DNA from: an uncultured Croceitalea sp.
Lineage (GTDB): Bacteria > Bacteroidota > Bacteroidia > Flavobacteriales > Flavobacteriaceae
Direction: 5' to 3'
Assembly: GCA_947499565.1 (NCBI GenBank)
Contig: CANMOV010000001.1
Location: 992,001 to 1,056,000, forward strand
Length of the DNA: 64,000 nt
Part shown: positions 8,667-18,029 of the stretch, piece after piece
How positions within the stretch are numbered: position 1 is the stretch's first letter
Layout of the letters: each line of letters begins with the position of its first letter
Notes under the pieces: generated by a model
The model's input: the letters and a program-made list of their open reading frames with translations, nothing else
The model's database searches: none
What the model was told of the DNA's origin: nothing
Translations under genes and position numbers: made by a program

Positions 8667-11123
8667 TTAAATATGGTCTACATTGTAGACTACTTTAACA
8701 CTCTTATATTGTGAAATAGCATTAAAAGATTTTTCAATTCTTTTGATGCTATTTTTTGTTTGCGCAATTGATTTATCCTTTTGCACCTTCAAAATTATAT
8801 TCTTAAGATACAACCTTCTTATTCTTGAAATTACTGGAAATTCTGGCCCTAAAACAGTATCGTTTAATACGTTTCTTAAAGAATTTGCAAACCATTGCGA
8901 AGCTTCATTCAATTTATTATAGTCTTTATCCTTTAGCGTAACTTTTATAATCCGTAGTTCTGGTGGATATTTATACTGCTCACGTTCATATAGCTGTTCT
9001 GAATACATCTTTTCAAAATCAGTATTTGAGACTTGCTGCAATATTTGATGATACGGATTATATGTCTGTACCAAAACCTTACCCCTCTTTTTAGTCCTCC
9101 CTGCCCTACCCGCAACTTGGGTAAGCAATTGAAAACTCCTTTCGTGAGCTCTATAATCTGGGAAATTTAGCAAGGTATCTGCATTCATGATACCCACAAG
9201 ACTAACATTTCTAAAGTCTAAACCTTTGGTTACCATTTGTGTCCCCACCAAAATGTCCATCTCATGTTGTTCAAATGAAGTAATTATCTTCTCATAAGCG
9301 TACTTTCCGCGCGTTGTATCTAAATCCATTCTTCCTACCCTAGCTTTAGGGAATAGCTGTTCAAGTTCTTGCTCAACCTGTTCCGTTCCAAAACCCTTTT
9401 TATCCAAAGTATTGCTTCCACATGCCTCGCAAGCCAATTGCAAAGCCATATGGTAACCACAGTAATGGCATCTTAATTGATTTTTGAATTGATGATAGGT
9501 TAAACTTACATCACAGTTAGGACATTGTGAGGAATGACCACAGGTTGTACACTCAATAATTGGGGCAAATCCTCTTCTATTTTGAAAAAGAATAATTTGC
9601 TCTCCCTCATTTAACACTTCAGAGATTTCTTCCAACAAACGCTCAGAAAAATGACCTTTCATCCGTTTTTTACGAGTGGCCTCTTTAATATCTACCAATT
9701 CTATATCCGGCATTAAAACATTACCGAAACGATGTTTCATTTCGGCCAAGCCATATTTGCCATTATTTGCATTCTTATAGCTCTCTATACTAGGTGTTGC
9801 AGAACCTAAGACACAGTTAGAATCCTGAAAATTGGCTAAAACAATTGCTGCATCGCGAGCATGATATCTTGGCGCTGGGTCAAACTGTTTAAAGGAAGAC
9901 TCATGTTCTTCATCAACTACAACAATTCCTAGGTTTGAAAAAGGTAGAAACAAGGCTGATCTTGCACCGATAACTATTTGTGCTTTTTCTTTTTGTTTTA
10001 ATACATTATTCCAAACCTCAACACGCTCATGAATGCTATATTTTGAGTGATATACAGATACTTTATCACCAAAATAAGCCTGTAATCTATTAATAAGTTG
10101 GGATGTTAATGCAATTTCTGGAAGAAGGTATAAAGCCTGTTTTCCATTGCTTAATGCTTCTTCAAGTAATTTTATATATACTTCCGTTTTTCCCGAAGAA
10201 GTTACCCCATAAAGCAGGCAAACTTTATTTTCTTCAAACCTATGCTGAATAGTTTTAAGAGCCTCTAATTGTGAATCGTTAAGGTGAATCTCCTTTTGAC
10301 GGGTACTTGCATCATCATACTTAACCCTATCTGTCTGAATATGATATTCATTAAGAATTCCTTTTTGAATAAGTGATTTTATTACTGCCTTGGAACCTCC
10401 ACTTTCCGTTTCCAAATCAGTAACCTTAATAGGTTTCTTACTTTTTGCTTGTATAGAAAACAGTGAAAGTACAACTTGACTTTGCTTTGGTGCTCTAGTT
10501 AAGTTATTTAACAAAGTCTCCAGGGCTTCCTCAGAACTATATTGCTCACCCAATTTCACATACCTAACCAATTTGGGCTTGTATTGCTCGTAAATCTCCT
10601 CTTTTAACTGAATTGCTTTTTTCGCTACTAACTGGTTTACAATTGGCAATACATTTTTACGGTCTATAATGCCTACAATTTCATTGATTTTTATTGCTGA
10701 TTGATAGCGTAACGCCTCCAAGATTAAAAACTCCTCATCCTTAAGTTCAGATTGATCAATAGCATCCATCTTGTTTGGAAGAATTAATGTCTCACTTTCC
10801 AATAAAAATGCCGAAGGCAAAGCGCTACGCACAACTTCACCAAGTGTACACATATAATAATTAGCAATCCATTGCCAATGCTTAAATTGGGTTTTGGTAA
10901 CTATTGGAGTTTCATCTAAAATTTGATGTATTTCTTTAGGCTCGTATACTTCTGGAGCGGTTTGGTGAATTTTATAAACTAAGGCGGTATAAATTTTAGA
11001 TTTTCCAAAAGGAACAGCAACACGCATTCCTTCTTTTAAAAAATCTGATTCTTGTTCAGAAATTTTATAGGTAAAAAGCTTCTCCAGTGGTATAGGAAGC
11101 ACAACGTCTATAAAATGTTCCAT
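8667..11123 (-). CDS. priA: primosomal protein N' (replication restart helicase PriA)
   Basis: An 818-residue 3'-5' DNA helicase that reloads the replisome at stalled forks. The N-terminal DNA-binding domain (VVLPIPLEKLFTYKI) is followed by Walker A GVTSSGKTEVY near residue 305 and the DEEH box near 400. The zinc-binding insertion has eight cysteines arranged as CXXC pairs (CTTCGHSSQCPNC ... CHYCG ... CEACG). Helicase motifs GTQMVTKGLDF and QVAGRAGR and the C-terminal domain follow. It is the last gene of a nadC-yihY-DUF2147-priA cluster, 6 bp behind the DUF2147 gene. Confidence 0.97.
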   Translation of the reverse strand: MEHFIDVVLPIPLEKLFTYKISEQESDFLKEGMRVAVPFGKSKIYTALVYKIHQTAPEVYEPKEIHQILDETPIVTKTQFKHWQWIANYYMCTLGEVVRSALPSAFLLESETLILPNKMDAIDQSELKDEEFLILEALRYQSAIKINEIVGIIDRKNVLPIVNQLVAKKAIQLKEEIYEQYKPKLVRYVKLGEQYSSEEALETLLNNLTRAPKQSQVVLSLFSIQAKSKKPIKVTDLETESGGSKAVIKSLIQKGILNEYHIQTDRVKYDDASTRQKEIHLNDSQLEALKTIQHRFEENKVCLLYGVTSSGKTEVYIKLLEEALSNGKQALYLLPEIALTSQLINRLQAYFGDKVSVYHSKYSIHERVEVWNNVLKQKEKAQIVIGARSALFLPFSNLGIVVVDEEHESSFKQFDPAPRYHARDAAIVLANFQDSNCVLGSATPSIESYKNANNGKYGLAEMKHRFGNVLMPDIELVDIKEATRKKRMKGHFSERLLEEISEVLNEGEQIILFQNRRGFAPIIECTTCGHSSQCPNCDVSLTYHQFKNQLRCHYCGYHMALQLACEACGSNTLDKKGFGTEQVEQELEQLFPKARVGRMDLDTTRGKYAYEKIITSFEQHEMDILVGTQMVTKGLDFRNVSLVGIMNADTLLNFPDYRAHERSFQLLTQVAGRAGRTKKRGKVLVQTYNPYHQILQQVSNTDFEKMYSEQLYEREQYKYPPELRIIKVTLKDKDYNKLNEASQWFANSLRNVLNDTVLGPEFPVISRIRRLYLKNIILKVQKDKSIAQTKNSIKRIEKSFNAISQYKSVKVVYNVDHI

Positions 11124-11129
11124 TTTAAA

Positions 11130-11570
11130 CTATTCTTCTTCGAACCTTAGCCAGGTTTGCGTGCGGTATAAAAAGGCTAGATACCCCCTTACTTTTAATT
11201 GATCCGAGTTGCCTGGGTCTAGCCAAATTTTTCCTCTAAATGTCATGGCTTGTTCTGGATCAAAAAGTTTTTTACCCTTATAAACACCTTCACTTGTTTC
11301 CTCAAAAGAAAAAATAATTTGCATTCCTTCAACTGGCTTATCTTTTAACTCCCCTTTACATTTAATACACAAGGCACCCTCTTTGCCTTTCTCCATAATT
11401 TTTAGCACTTTGCCTTGTAACAGACCATCTTTTTTGTATAGCTCTACAATGGCTTTGGTAATCCCGTTCCTGTCATCAATAGTTCTCCATTTACCTATAA
11501 CACTTTGTGATGTTACTTGCTGAATTCCAAAACAAATGAGTACTATAAAAATTCTATTCTTTAATCTCAT
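11130..11570 (-). CDS. DUF2147 domain-containing exported protein
   Basis: A 146-residue secreted protein with a signal peptide (residues 1-21, ending VTSQS). The DUF2147 fold shows as VIGKWRTIDDRNGITKAIVE near the start, MTFRGKIWLDPGNSDQLKVR in the second half and YLAFLYRTQTWLR at the end. DUF2147 proteins bind small ligands in a lipocalin-like barrel; their role is unknown. Two cysteines (LCIKCKG) may form a pair. Its start overlaps the end of the YihY gene by 17 bp, so the two are translationally coupled. Confidence 0.88.
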   Translation of the reverse strand: MRLKNRIFIVLICFGIQQVTSQSVIGKWRTIDDRNGITKAIVELYKKDGLLQGKVLKIMEKGKEGALCIKCKGELKDKPVEGMQIIFSFEETSEGVYKGKKLFDPEQAMTFRGKIWLDPGNSDQLKVRGYLAFLYRTQTWLRFEEE

Positions 11571-12552
11571 TTTTTTCTTCTTTTAAATTTTTAGCAACAC
11601 TTTTTCGCATAGAAGATAAAGTTGCATTCAACTCAAAACCTAATAATAGAATGTTTGAGTTCAACCAAATAAACACCATTAAAATCAATAATCCTCCTAA
11701 TGCGCCATACAATTCGTTATAACGAGCAAATTTTTCAACATAAACACCAAATAAATACGAAGTTAGAATGAATAATAGCGTGGTCATTAATGCTCCTGCA
11801 GAGAAAAAACGTGCTTTTCTACCTTCAACTGTTCCAAAGTAGTACAATATGGCCGTCACTAGATAAGACAATAGCATAAAGAATAAGACTTTGGATAATC
11901 GTATGCCAAAATAGTCTCCTTTTTCCACATCAGTGCCTAAGGTTTTCCCCAAATATTCTGATGTGTATTCTACCACGAAGAATTCTACATAAACAAATAC
12001 TACCGCACCCACAATTAGTAAAATGGATAATAAAAGCCCTACCATAAGGGCATATAAATATTGTCTTAAGAAGTTTCTAGTTAGTTCAATATGATAGGAG
12101 TTTTCAAATCCGCTAAAAATAGCATTAACTCCATTTGCTACTAAAAAAATAGATATCAGAAATGCTGATGATAAAAGACCTCCTCTTTTCTGATCCTTTA
12201 TTTGTTGATAGATATCACTAAAATAATCACTGGTAGCGGATGGTAAAAAAGATTCTAAAAAAATAAGAAATTGCGCATCAAAACCTTCATTTCCAGCACT
12301 TACATATGGAACAACAAAAGGAATAAGTGTTACAAAGAAAATCATTAATGGAAATAGTGCCATAAAAAGGCTAAAAGCAATAGAGCTGGCTCTTGTAGAC
12401 AAGGTTCCTTGTACAATACCAACAATATATATTTCTATTAAATCATATAAAGAAAGACCTTCAAAAGCAGGTAATTTTACTTTTTTAAGCAATCTAACCA
12501 GCAAATTTATTACAGGTATTTTCTCTAAACGTTCCTCTATGGGTTCGGACAT
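11554..12552 (-). CDS. YihY/BrkB-type inner-membrane protein
   Basis: A 332-residue polytopic membrane protein with the family features: TLSTRASSIAFSLFMALFP near residue 55, the NGVNAIFSGFENSY region, and a C-terminal GALGGLLILMVFIWLNSNIL helix. Six or so membrane segments are visible and the C-terminus is charged. The family was once called ribonuclease BN in error; its physiological role is unsettled. Its start abuts the nadC stop and its end overlaps the next gene, so it sits inside one operon. Confidence 0.92.
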   Translation of the reverse strand: MSEPIEERLEKIPVINLLVRLLKKVKLPAFEGLSLYDLIEIYIVGIVQGTLSTRASSIAFSLFMALFPLMIFFVTLIPFVVPYVSAGNEGFDAQFLIFLESFLPSATSDYFSDIYQQIKDQKRGGLLSSAFLISIFLVANGVNAIFSGFENSYHIELTRNFLRQYLYALMVGLLLSILLIVGAVVFVYVEFFVVEYTSEYLGKTLGTDVEKGDYFGIRLSKVLFFMLLSYLVTAILYYFGTVEGRKARFFSAGALMTTLLFILTSYLFGVYVEKFARYNELYGALGGLLILMVFIWLNSNILLLGFELNATLSSMRKSVAKNLKEEKNEIKE

Positions 12553-13410
12553 TTATACCGCTTTTAAACTAAGGTCCATATTGTAAACCGAATGGGTTAA
12601 CGCTCCAGAAGAAATATAATCAACCCCACATTCCGCATATTTTCTGATGGTTTTTTCATTAATTCCTCCAGAGGATTCGGTCAAACATTTATCTCCAATT
12701 AAGTCAACTGCTTTTCTGGTGTCTTCATAATTGAAATTATCAATTAGAATTCTATAAACTCCTTCTGACCTTAAAATTTCTTTTATTTCATCTAAATCCC
12801 TTGCCTCAACAATAATCTTTAAATCCCTATTTGTCTCTTTTAGATATGTTCTAGTCTTTTCTATCGCCTTGGTTAATCCGCCTGCAAAATCTATGTGATT
12901 ATCTTTAAGCATAATCATATCATACAATGCAAAGCGATGGTTCTCCCCTCCTCCAATCTTAACCGCCCACTTTTCTAAAGCCCTAATTCCTGGTGTAGTT
13001 TTACGAGTATCCAGTACTTTGGTGCCTGTTCCTTCCAGCAAATCCATAAAGAATTTTGTCTTCGTAGCAATCGCGCTCATCCGTTGCATTGCATTTAATA
13101 CCAAACGCTCCGCTTTTAATATGCTTTGAGAACTTCCCTTTACATAAAAGACGATATCCCCGTATTTAACATTGTCACCGTCTTTTAATATAGCATCAAT
13201 TTCAAGGTCAGCATCCACATAAGTAAAAACTTGTTTTGCAAACTCTACTCCTGCTATTATTCCTTCATCCTTGACCAAAAGTTTAGCTTTTCCTTCCGCT
13301 GTATTAGGAATGCACGCTAAAGAACTATGATCGCCATCGCCAACATCTTCTCTAATGGCATTGGTAATAATTAGCTGTAACTCTTTTTGCAATTGTTCTT
13401 CCGAAATCAT
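12553..13410 (-). CDS. nadC: nicotinate-nucleotide diphosphorylase (carboxylating)
   Basis: A 285-residue quinolinate phosphoribosyltransferase that converts quinolinate and PRPP to nicotinate mononucleotide in de novo NAD synthesis. Visible signatures: NAMQRMSAIAT, DTRKTTPGIRALEKWAVKIG (PRPP/quinolinate site), GGGENHRFALYDMIMLKDNH and the C-terminal SSGGINEKTIRKYA barrel strand. I chose the ATG at 13410. The reading frame stays open 29 codons upstream, but the extra residues (rich in Phe and Val) do not look like NadC, and 285 residues is the normal size. It leads the nadC-yihY-DUF2147-priA cluster. Confidence 0.96.
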   Translation of the reverse strand: MISEEQLQKELQLIITNAIREDVGDGDHSSLACIPNTAEGKAKLLVKDEGIIAGVEFAKQVFTYVDADLEIDAILKDGDNVKYGDIVFYVKGSSQSILKAERLVLNAMQRMSAIATKTKFFMDLLEGTGTKVLDTRKTTPGIRALEKWAVKIGGGENHRFALYDMIMLKDNHIDFAGGLTKAIEKTRTYLKETNRDLKIIVEARDLDEIKEILRSEGVYRILIDNFNYEDTRKAVDLIGDKCLTESSGGINEKTIRKYAECGVDYISSGALTHSVYNMDLSLKAV

Positions 13411-13522
13411 TGTAAAAAATCGAATTTGAGCTAAAATACTAAAAACGAAATCGAAAACCGTGTCGAATACAAATTCTGCTTTTAACCTGCTTAACATCTT
13501 AAGAATTAATCGACATAGTAAA

Positions 13523-13640
13523 GGTCAGTTCGAGTTTTTTTCAAAGAAAAAAGTATCGAGAACTGAGTTTTTGGAGTAAAAATTCTTATTCTCGATATTA
13601 TTTTATCAGTTTTAACTTCAAAAAATCACTCGAATTGACG
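13523..13640. repeat. inverted pair of a small interspersed repeat (copies A and B)
   Basis: Two head-to-head copies form a 118-bp imperfect palindrome. The left arm starts TCAGTTCGAG and contains TATCGAGAA. The right arm contains TTCTCGATA and ends CTCGAATTGAC. The outer ends match with one mismatch and the inner nonamers are exact inverses. It occupies most of the gap between nadC and rlmH. Related copies lie at 14266-14326 and 39027-39089. Confidence 0.65.
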
Positions 13641-13690
13641 ATTTTTTTCAAAACTCAAACAAATGATTCTTTATATAATAATTAAAGACA

Positions 13691-14164
13691 ATGACCATTA
13701 GACTAATAGCTATAGGAAAAACAGATAGTATGGAGCTTCAATCCTTAATTAGTAATTATGTAAAACGCCTAGGGCATTATATCAAATTTGAATTGGTAAT
13801 CATTCCTGATATTAAAAATGCAAAAAACCTATCTGAGAAGCAGCAAAAATCTAAAGAAGGAGAATTGATTCTTAGTAAAATTTCCACTTCTGATGTTTTA
13901 GTGCTATTGGATGAAAAAGGCAAACAATTCACGAGTATTGAGTTTTCGGCGTTATTACAAAAAAGAATGAATAGTGGGATTAAATATCTAAACTTAGTTG
14001 TTGGAGGTCCTTATGGCTTTAGCGCTTCAGTTTACGATAGGGCAAATCAAACCATAAGTTTGTCAAAAATGACTTTCTCGCACCAAATGGTTCGTTTATT
14101 TGTTGTTGAGCAACTTTATCGAGGGTTTACAATTTTAAGAAACGAGCCCTATCACCATGCTTAA
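13691..14164 (+). CDS. rlmH: 23S rRNA (pseudouridine1915-N3)-methyltransferase
   Basis: A 157-residue SPOUT methyltransferase that methylates the pseudouridine at position 1915 in helix 69 of 23S rRNA. The trefoil-knot SAM site is VVGGPYGFS near residue 102. The C-terminal SKMTFSHQMVRLFVVEQLYR and NEPYHHA ending are diagnostic. Length is exactly as usual. It is monocistronic, flanked on both sides by small repeats. Confidence 0.97.
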   Translation: MTIRLIAIGKTDSMELQSLISNYVKRLGHYIKFELVIIPDIKNAKNLSEKQQKSKEGELILSKISTSDVLVLLDEKGKQFTSIEFSALLQKRMNSGIKYLNLVVGGPYGFSASVYDRANQTISLSKMTFSHQMVRLFVVEQLYRGFTILRNEPYHHA

Positions 14165-14190
14165 TTATATCGTAAACATGGTAATTTAAA

Positions 14191-14237
14191 TTGCCTAAGA
14201 TTTCTCAATCCTGCAATTTCATTGCACTTATTTCGAA
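14191..14237 (-). repeat. small interspersed repeat, GAGAAATCT type
   Basis: Read on the minus strand, this has AGTGCAATGAAAT followed by TTGAGAAATCTTAGG. A related sequence with AATGAAAT and GAGAAATCT lies on the plus strand at 31231-31275. Similar non-coding blocks are common between flavobacterial genes, by recollection only. Confidence 0.4.
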
Positions 14238-14265
14238 CTAACTAGTTTGTATTCCTTGAATAGCA

Positions 14266-14326
14266 TTCTCGACCTACCTAACGGCAGGCAGGTACAATTT
14301 TCTAACGAAAATCACTCGAATTGACA
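14266..14326 (-). repeat. small interspersed repeat (copy C) with GCAGG palindrome
   Basis: On the minus strand it begins GTCAATTCGAGTGATTTTCG, then has an inner palindrome of CCTGCCTGCC/GGTAGGT type, then TCGAGAA. Ends and order match the copies at 13523-13640 and 39027-39089. It lies between rlmH and the serine gene, just downstream of both (convergent gap). Confidence 0.6.
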
Positions 14327-14339
14327 GTTTAAGTAACTA

Positions 14340-16232
14340 CTAGTAAAGCACCCTGAACTTAATGGTATGTTCTATACTCCTAAGTGCTTTAATAACTTCT
14401 TTATTGTATTCCTTATCCAAATCTGAAATTACATAACCTACATCTGGATCTGTAGAAAGGTATTGCCCAGTAATATTCATTTCATACTTCGCTAAAACTT
14501 CATTTATTTTAGCCATTACCCCTGGTACATTTTTATGAATATGTAAAAAACGATGTGCGTTGTTCTGCTTTGGCAACCTAATATTTGGGAAATTAACAGA
14601 ATCTACTGTGTTTCCAGAGTTAATGTATTCCATGATTTTATTGGGTACAAAATCCGCAATATCACGTTGCGCCTCTTCTGTACTTCCGCCAATATGTGGC
14701 GTTAAAATTACATTTTCTAAACCTTGTAATTCCGATTGGAATTCTCCATTTGCCCTTGGCTCTTCTGGGTAGACATCAACAGCTGCGCCACCAATTTTTC
14801 CACTTTTGAGTGCTGTGACCAATGCCGGAATATCTACAACAAACCCTCGAGAAAGGTTCACTAGTATAGCTCCATCTCGCATTTGGTTGATTTCGCGTTC
14901 CCCAATAAAGTTTTTATTCGCCTTATTATCATCAATATGCAAGCTCACCACATCTGAAACTGATAAAAGGTCTTCAAGTGTTTTACATTTTATCGCATTA
15001 CCCAATGCTAGTTGGTCCGCGACATCATAATAATACACACGCATTCCAATAGCCTCAGCTAGAACGGAAAGTTGCTTACCTATGTTACCATAACCTACAA
15101 TTCCTAAGTTTTTACCCCTAACCTCTTGAGAATTTAATGCTGTTTTAAACCATTGTCCATTATGGATTTCTGTACTACGTTGAAAAATACTTCGTTTCAG
15201 CATTATGATTTGGCCAATGGCCATTTCAACTACAGATCTAGTATTACTATAAGGCGCATTAAAAACAACAACGCCTTTCTTTTTTGCAGCCTCTAATACA
15301 ATTTGTGTAGTCCCTATGCAGAAAGCGCCTACTGCCAATAATTTATCCGCAGCTTCAAGCACCTTTTCAGTAACTTGTGTTTTAGAACGTATCCCTAGAA
15401 CGTGTACTCCTTTTATACGTTCTATAAGTTCGTCTTCTGGAAGGCTATGCTTTACCAATTCCACAGAAAAGCCATCTTCAGAGAGGTTTTCAAAGGCATC
15501 TGGATGCACATTTTCCAATAATAATATCTTTATTCTGTTCTTTGGATAAGAAACTTTTCTTGGTAAATCGTTCACAAACAAAAATTCATTTAAGTTAGGT
15601 GTAATAAAATCCGCATTCTCAGCAGCTTTTTCCCGATGCACATTCTCGGTATACGCAAAAAACTTATCTGCAATTCCCGCCTCTCGCATTACATAATCAC
15701 TATAGCCGTCTCCTATTACCTGTACCTCAACATCTAGATCCAAAGTTTTTAAGCATTCTATTTTTCCGTTATGGGAAGATAATACGTTAGTCTCATCAAA
15801 ACCAATGATATTTCCTTCATCATCAAACTTAAAGGTATTCGCATACACACGTTCCGAAGGAATATTATATTCCTTAACAATAGGGTCTATAAACTCTTTA
15901 AATCCGCACGAAATAACATAGATATCCTCAGCATACTTTTGAAAAAACTCTTTATTCTCTTCAATGGATTTAGAAATCTTTTGTCTTAACTCCTCCACAA
16001 GACCCACTAAATCATCTTTATGCGCGTTGAGCAACTTTATTCTGCGCTCCAAAGATTCCGTAAAAGAAATATCCCCATCAATACCTAAGTTGGTAATTTC
16101 TTGTATCTCTTTTAAAACAGTCTCTTTATTAGAACTGTTTTTTAAGGTCATCTCCGCCAGTACATCTAGCGCTTCTACCCTAGTTAGGGTACTATCAAAA
16201 TCGAATACGTATTTCCGTTGTGTTTCGACCAT
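14340..16232 (-). CDS. SerB-SerA fusion: phosphoserine phosphatase + D-3-phosphoglycerate dehydrogenase
   Basis: A 630-residue fusion carrying the first and last enzymes of the serine pathway. Residues ~5-215 are a HAD phosphatase with DFDSTLT (nucleophile and acid), the cap region, and VIGDGYSDYVM (metal-binding Asp). Residues ~230-540 are the dehydrogenase: GYGNIGKQL dinucleotide loop, LHIDDNKANKNFIG, and TPHIGGSTEEAQ with the catalytic His. An ACT domain (residues ~555-630, HIHKNVPGVMAKINEVLAKY) probably senses serine. The missing middle step, SerC, is not in this window. The start ATG is followed by VETQRKYVFDFDS. I believe this fusion is known in Flavobacteriia. Confidence 0.93.
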   Translation of the reverse strand: MVETQRKYVFDFDSTLTRVEALDVLAEMTLKNSSNKETVLKEIQEITNLGIDGDISFTESLERRIKLLNAHKDDLVGLVEELRQKISKSIEENKEFFQKYAEDIYVISCGFKEFIDPIVKEYNIPSERVYANTFKFDDEGNIIGFDETNVLSSHNGKIECLKTLDLDVEVQVIGDGYSDYVMREAGIADKFFAYTENVHREKAAENADFITPNLNEFLFVNDLPRKVSYPKNRIKILLLENVHPDAFENLSEDGFSVELVKHSLPEDELIERIKGVHVLGIRSKTQVTEKVLEAADKLLAVGAFCIGTTQIVLEAAKKKGVVVFNAPYSNTRSVVEMAIGQIIMLKRSIFQRSTEIHNGQWFKTALNSQEVRGKNLGIVGYGNIGKQLSVLAEAIGMRVYYYDVADQLALGNAIKCKTLEDLLSVSDVVSLHIDDNKANKNFIGEREINQMRDGAILVNLSRGFVVDIPALVTALKSGKIGGAAVDVYPEEPRANGEFQSELQGLENVILTPHIGGSTEEAQRDIADFVPNKIMEYINSGNTVDSVNFPNIRLPKQNNAHRFLHIHKNVPGVMAKINEVLAKYEMNITGQYLSTDPDVGYVISDLDKEYNKEVIKALRSIEHTIKFRVLY

Positions 16233-16447
16233 TTTTCAAAAAATAAGAGCTAAAAATAAACATTAAATCCAATGAAGAATTTTTAATTACAGACAAAAAC
16301 TGTTTTGGGGCAAATTTTTGTCAATACCATAAAATATTGGTCGCAAAAATAATTAATAATCAAATTTTACAATTTCGGGTAGTTTGCTTTAAAAGTGTTT
16401 TTGTTTCAATCTCCGCAAGGAATCATCCAAATTATTACGTACCGGAT

Positions 16448-17980
16448 TTATTCCCTCAGTTGTTTTAACCTGTCAATTGCATTCTGATTTTCAGGATTTA
16501 ATTCCAAAGACTTCTCGTAATTAGCAATAGCCTTTTGAAAATCTTTTTTGTAAAAACAGGCTTCGGCTAAACTATCGTACAAATTCGCGGATTTTGGATA
16601 GATATGTAAAGCCAATAAAAACACATTTATACCTTGCTTATGCATTGAAGGGCTAAATGACATGCGCAAGCCTAGTGTATTAAGCATACCCTCCTCAAGC
16701 TTAAGTTTAGGATGCTTAGTTAGTATTTTCTGATACAACGGAATTAAATTTTCATAATCCTGCTTGAGAGCTAAATCATTAAAATCTTTATAATCAAATT
16801 CTTTTTTAACAGCAGTTTTCATTGTTTTTGAAATCAGATTTTCAGGAAACCCATTCTTATTAGGGTTATTCTCAATGAATAACTTTGCATCATCATCATT
16901 TTTTAAAGTAGCATCTAAAAATTGCAAGGTATGTTCAGAAAGTAGTTTATACGATACCATAATTTCGGCATCACTTTTGTCTTGTCTTTTATCTCGGTTA
17001 GCAAATAAAACACCGAAAGAACTAAAATAAGAATGGGTTAGGTTATGGAATCTGTAGCTATGCGCATTACTATAGCTTAAAGAATCGTACAATTGAAATT
17101 TATAATTTAACTCGGCAGGAATGTTATCGCTTTTAAGTACTTCCTCTGGAATTTCTTTTTGAGCAAAGTGAATATAAGGAATGTCAAGTTTATCTATTTC
17201 AAAAAAAGGTGATTTTTCTAGTACCGCATAATTATATCTTTCAGTTCCATCTAAGCTGACAAGCGCCCTTATTTTCTTATTTTTCATTGCTGTAATGGCA
17301 TTAGAAAGTCCACCAAAACTAAATCCCATAAGTGCTATTTTATCTAAGTCTATAGTCCCGTATTTACGAATTTCGTTTAAAAGAAATTCTATATCTCTAG
17401 ATTGAGTTTCCATATCTTTTGTAGTTCCACCTTCTAACCATCTTGTATCTGTCCCTCTAGATGGACTAGATATCACGATAAAACCATTACTTGCTAAGTA
17501 TTCGAATAGTGCAAAATTTTCAATTGATGAGGCTTGATAACTTGGTGCGTAAACAACAACAGGGAATTTTTTGTTTAAAGGTTTAGCATTTAAAAAAGCT
17601 ATTGTCTTTTCAGACAGATGCGCCTTGTTTTCAGGTGTGTTCCATAAGTAAGGGAACCAATCTAATAAAAAGTAATTTGGTAAATTCTTCCATTCTTCTT
17701 CTTCTTTCAGAACCTCTAAGTAATCCAAAACAGTTAATTTGCTAGAACTATTGTTCTTGCTAGTAGCAGGATACCATATGCTAATCGGAATTGGTCTATT
17801 TGTAATTTGGTTATTAAAATTATTATGTACGAGATAGTTTCTGGTACTGTCGACCGCAGTATAGTGTTTAAACCCTATTACATAATCTCCGTTTTTCAGG
17901 TTTATTGCTTTTAATGATGTCTGCCCAATTACAATACATACTTTAAAAAGTATTAAGGTTATTAGAATAATTTTCCTCAT
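16448..17980 (-). CDS. exported alpha/beta hydrolase with C-terminal TPR repeats
   Basis: A 510-residue secreted protein. A signal peptide (residues 1-19, ending VIGQT) precedes an alpha/beta-hydrolase domain resembling the PAF-acetylhydrolase/dienelactone hydrolase group. It shows PISIWYPATS near residue 67, PVVVYAPSYQASS, the nucleophile elbow GFSFGG near 222, and a candidate catalytic His in NLTHSYFSS. Residues ~440-510 contain tetratricopeptide repeats (SANLYDSLAEACFYKKDFQK and KAIANYEKSLELNPENQNA). The substrate is unknown. It is alone, separated from the next hydrolase by a structured non-coding block. Confidence 0.78.
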   Translation of the reverse strand: MRKIILITLILFKVCIVIGQTSLKAINLKNGDYVIGFKHYTAVDSTRNYLVHNNFNNQITNRPIPISIWYPATSKNNSSSKLTVLDYLEVLKEEEEWKNLPNYFLLDWFPYLWNTPENKAHLSEKTIAFLNAKPLNKKFPVVVYAPSYQASSIENFALFEYLASNGFIVISSPSRGTDTRWLEGGTTKDMETQSRDIEFLLNEIRKYGTIDLDKIALMGFSFGGLSNAITAMKNKKIRALVSLDGTERYNYAVLEKSPFFEIDKLDIPYIHFAQKEIPEEVLKSDNIPAELNYKFQLYDSLSYSNAHSYRFHNLTHSYFSSFGVLFANRDKRQDKSDAEIMVSYKLLSEHTLQFLDATLKNDDDAKLFIENNPNKNGFPENLISKTMKTAVKKEFDYKDFNDLALKQDYENLIPLYQKILTKHPKLKLEEGMLNTLGLRMSFSPSMHKQGINVFLLALHIYPKSANLYDSLAEACFYKKDFQKAIANYEKSLELNPENQNAIDRLKQLRE

Positions 17981-18029
17981 TAATTTGGTGTTAGCGTTCC
18001 TCTTAAAGATGTGATAATTTAAGGATTGT

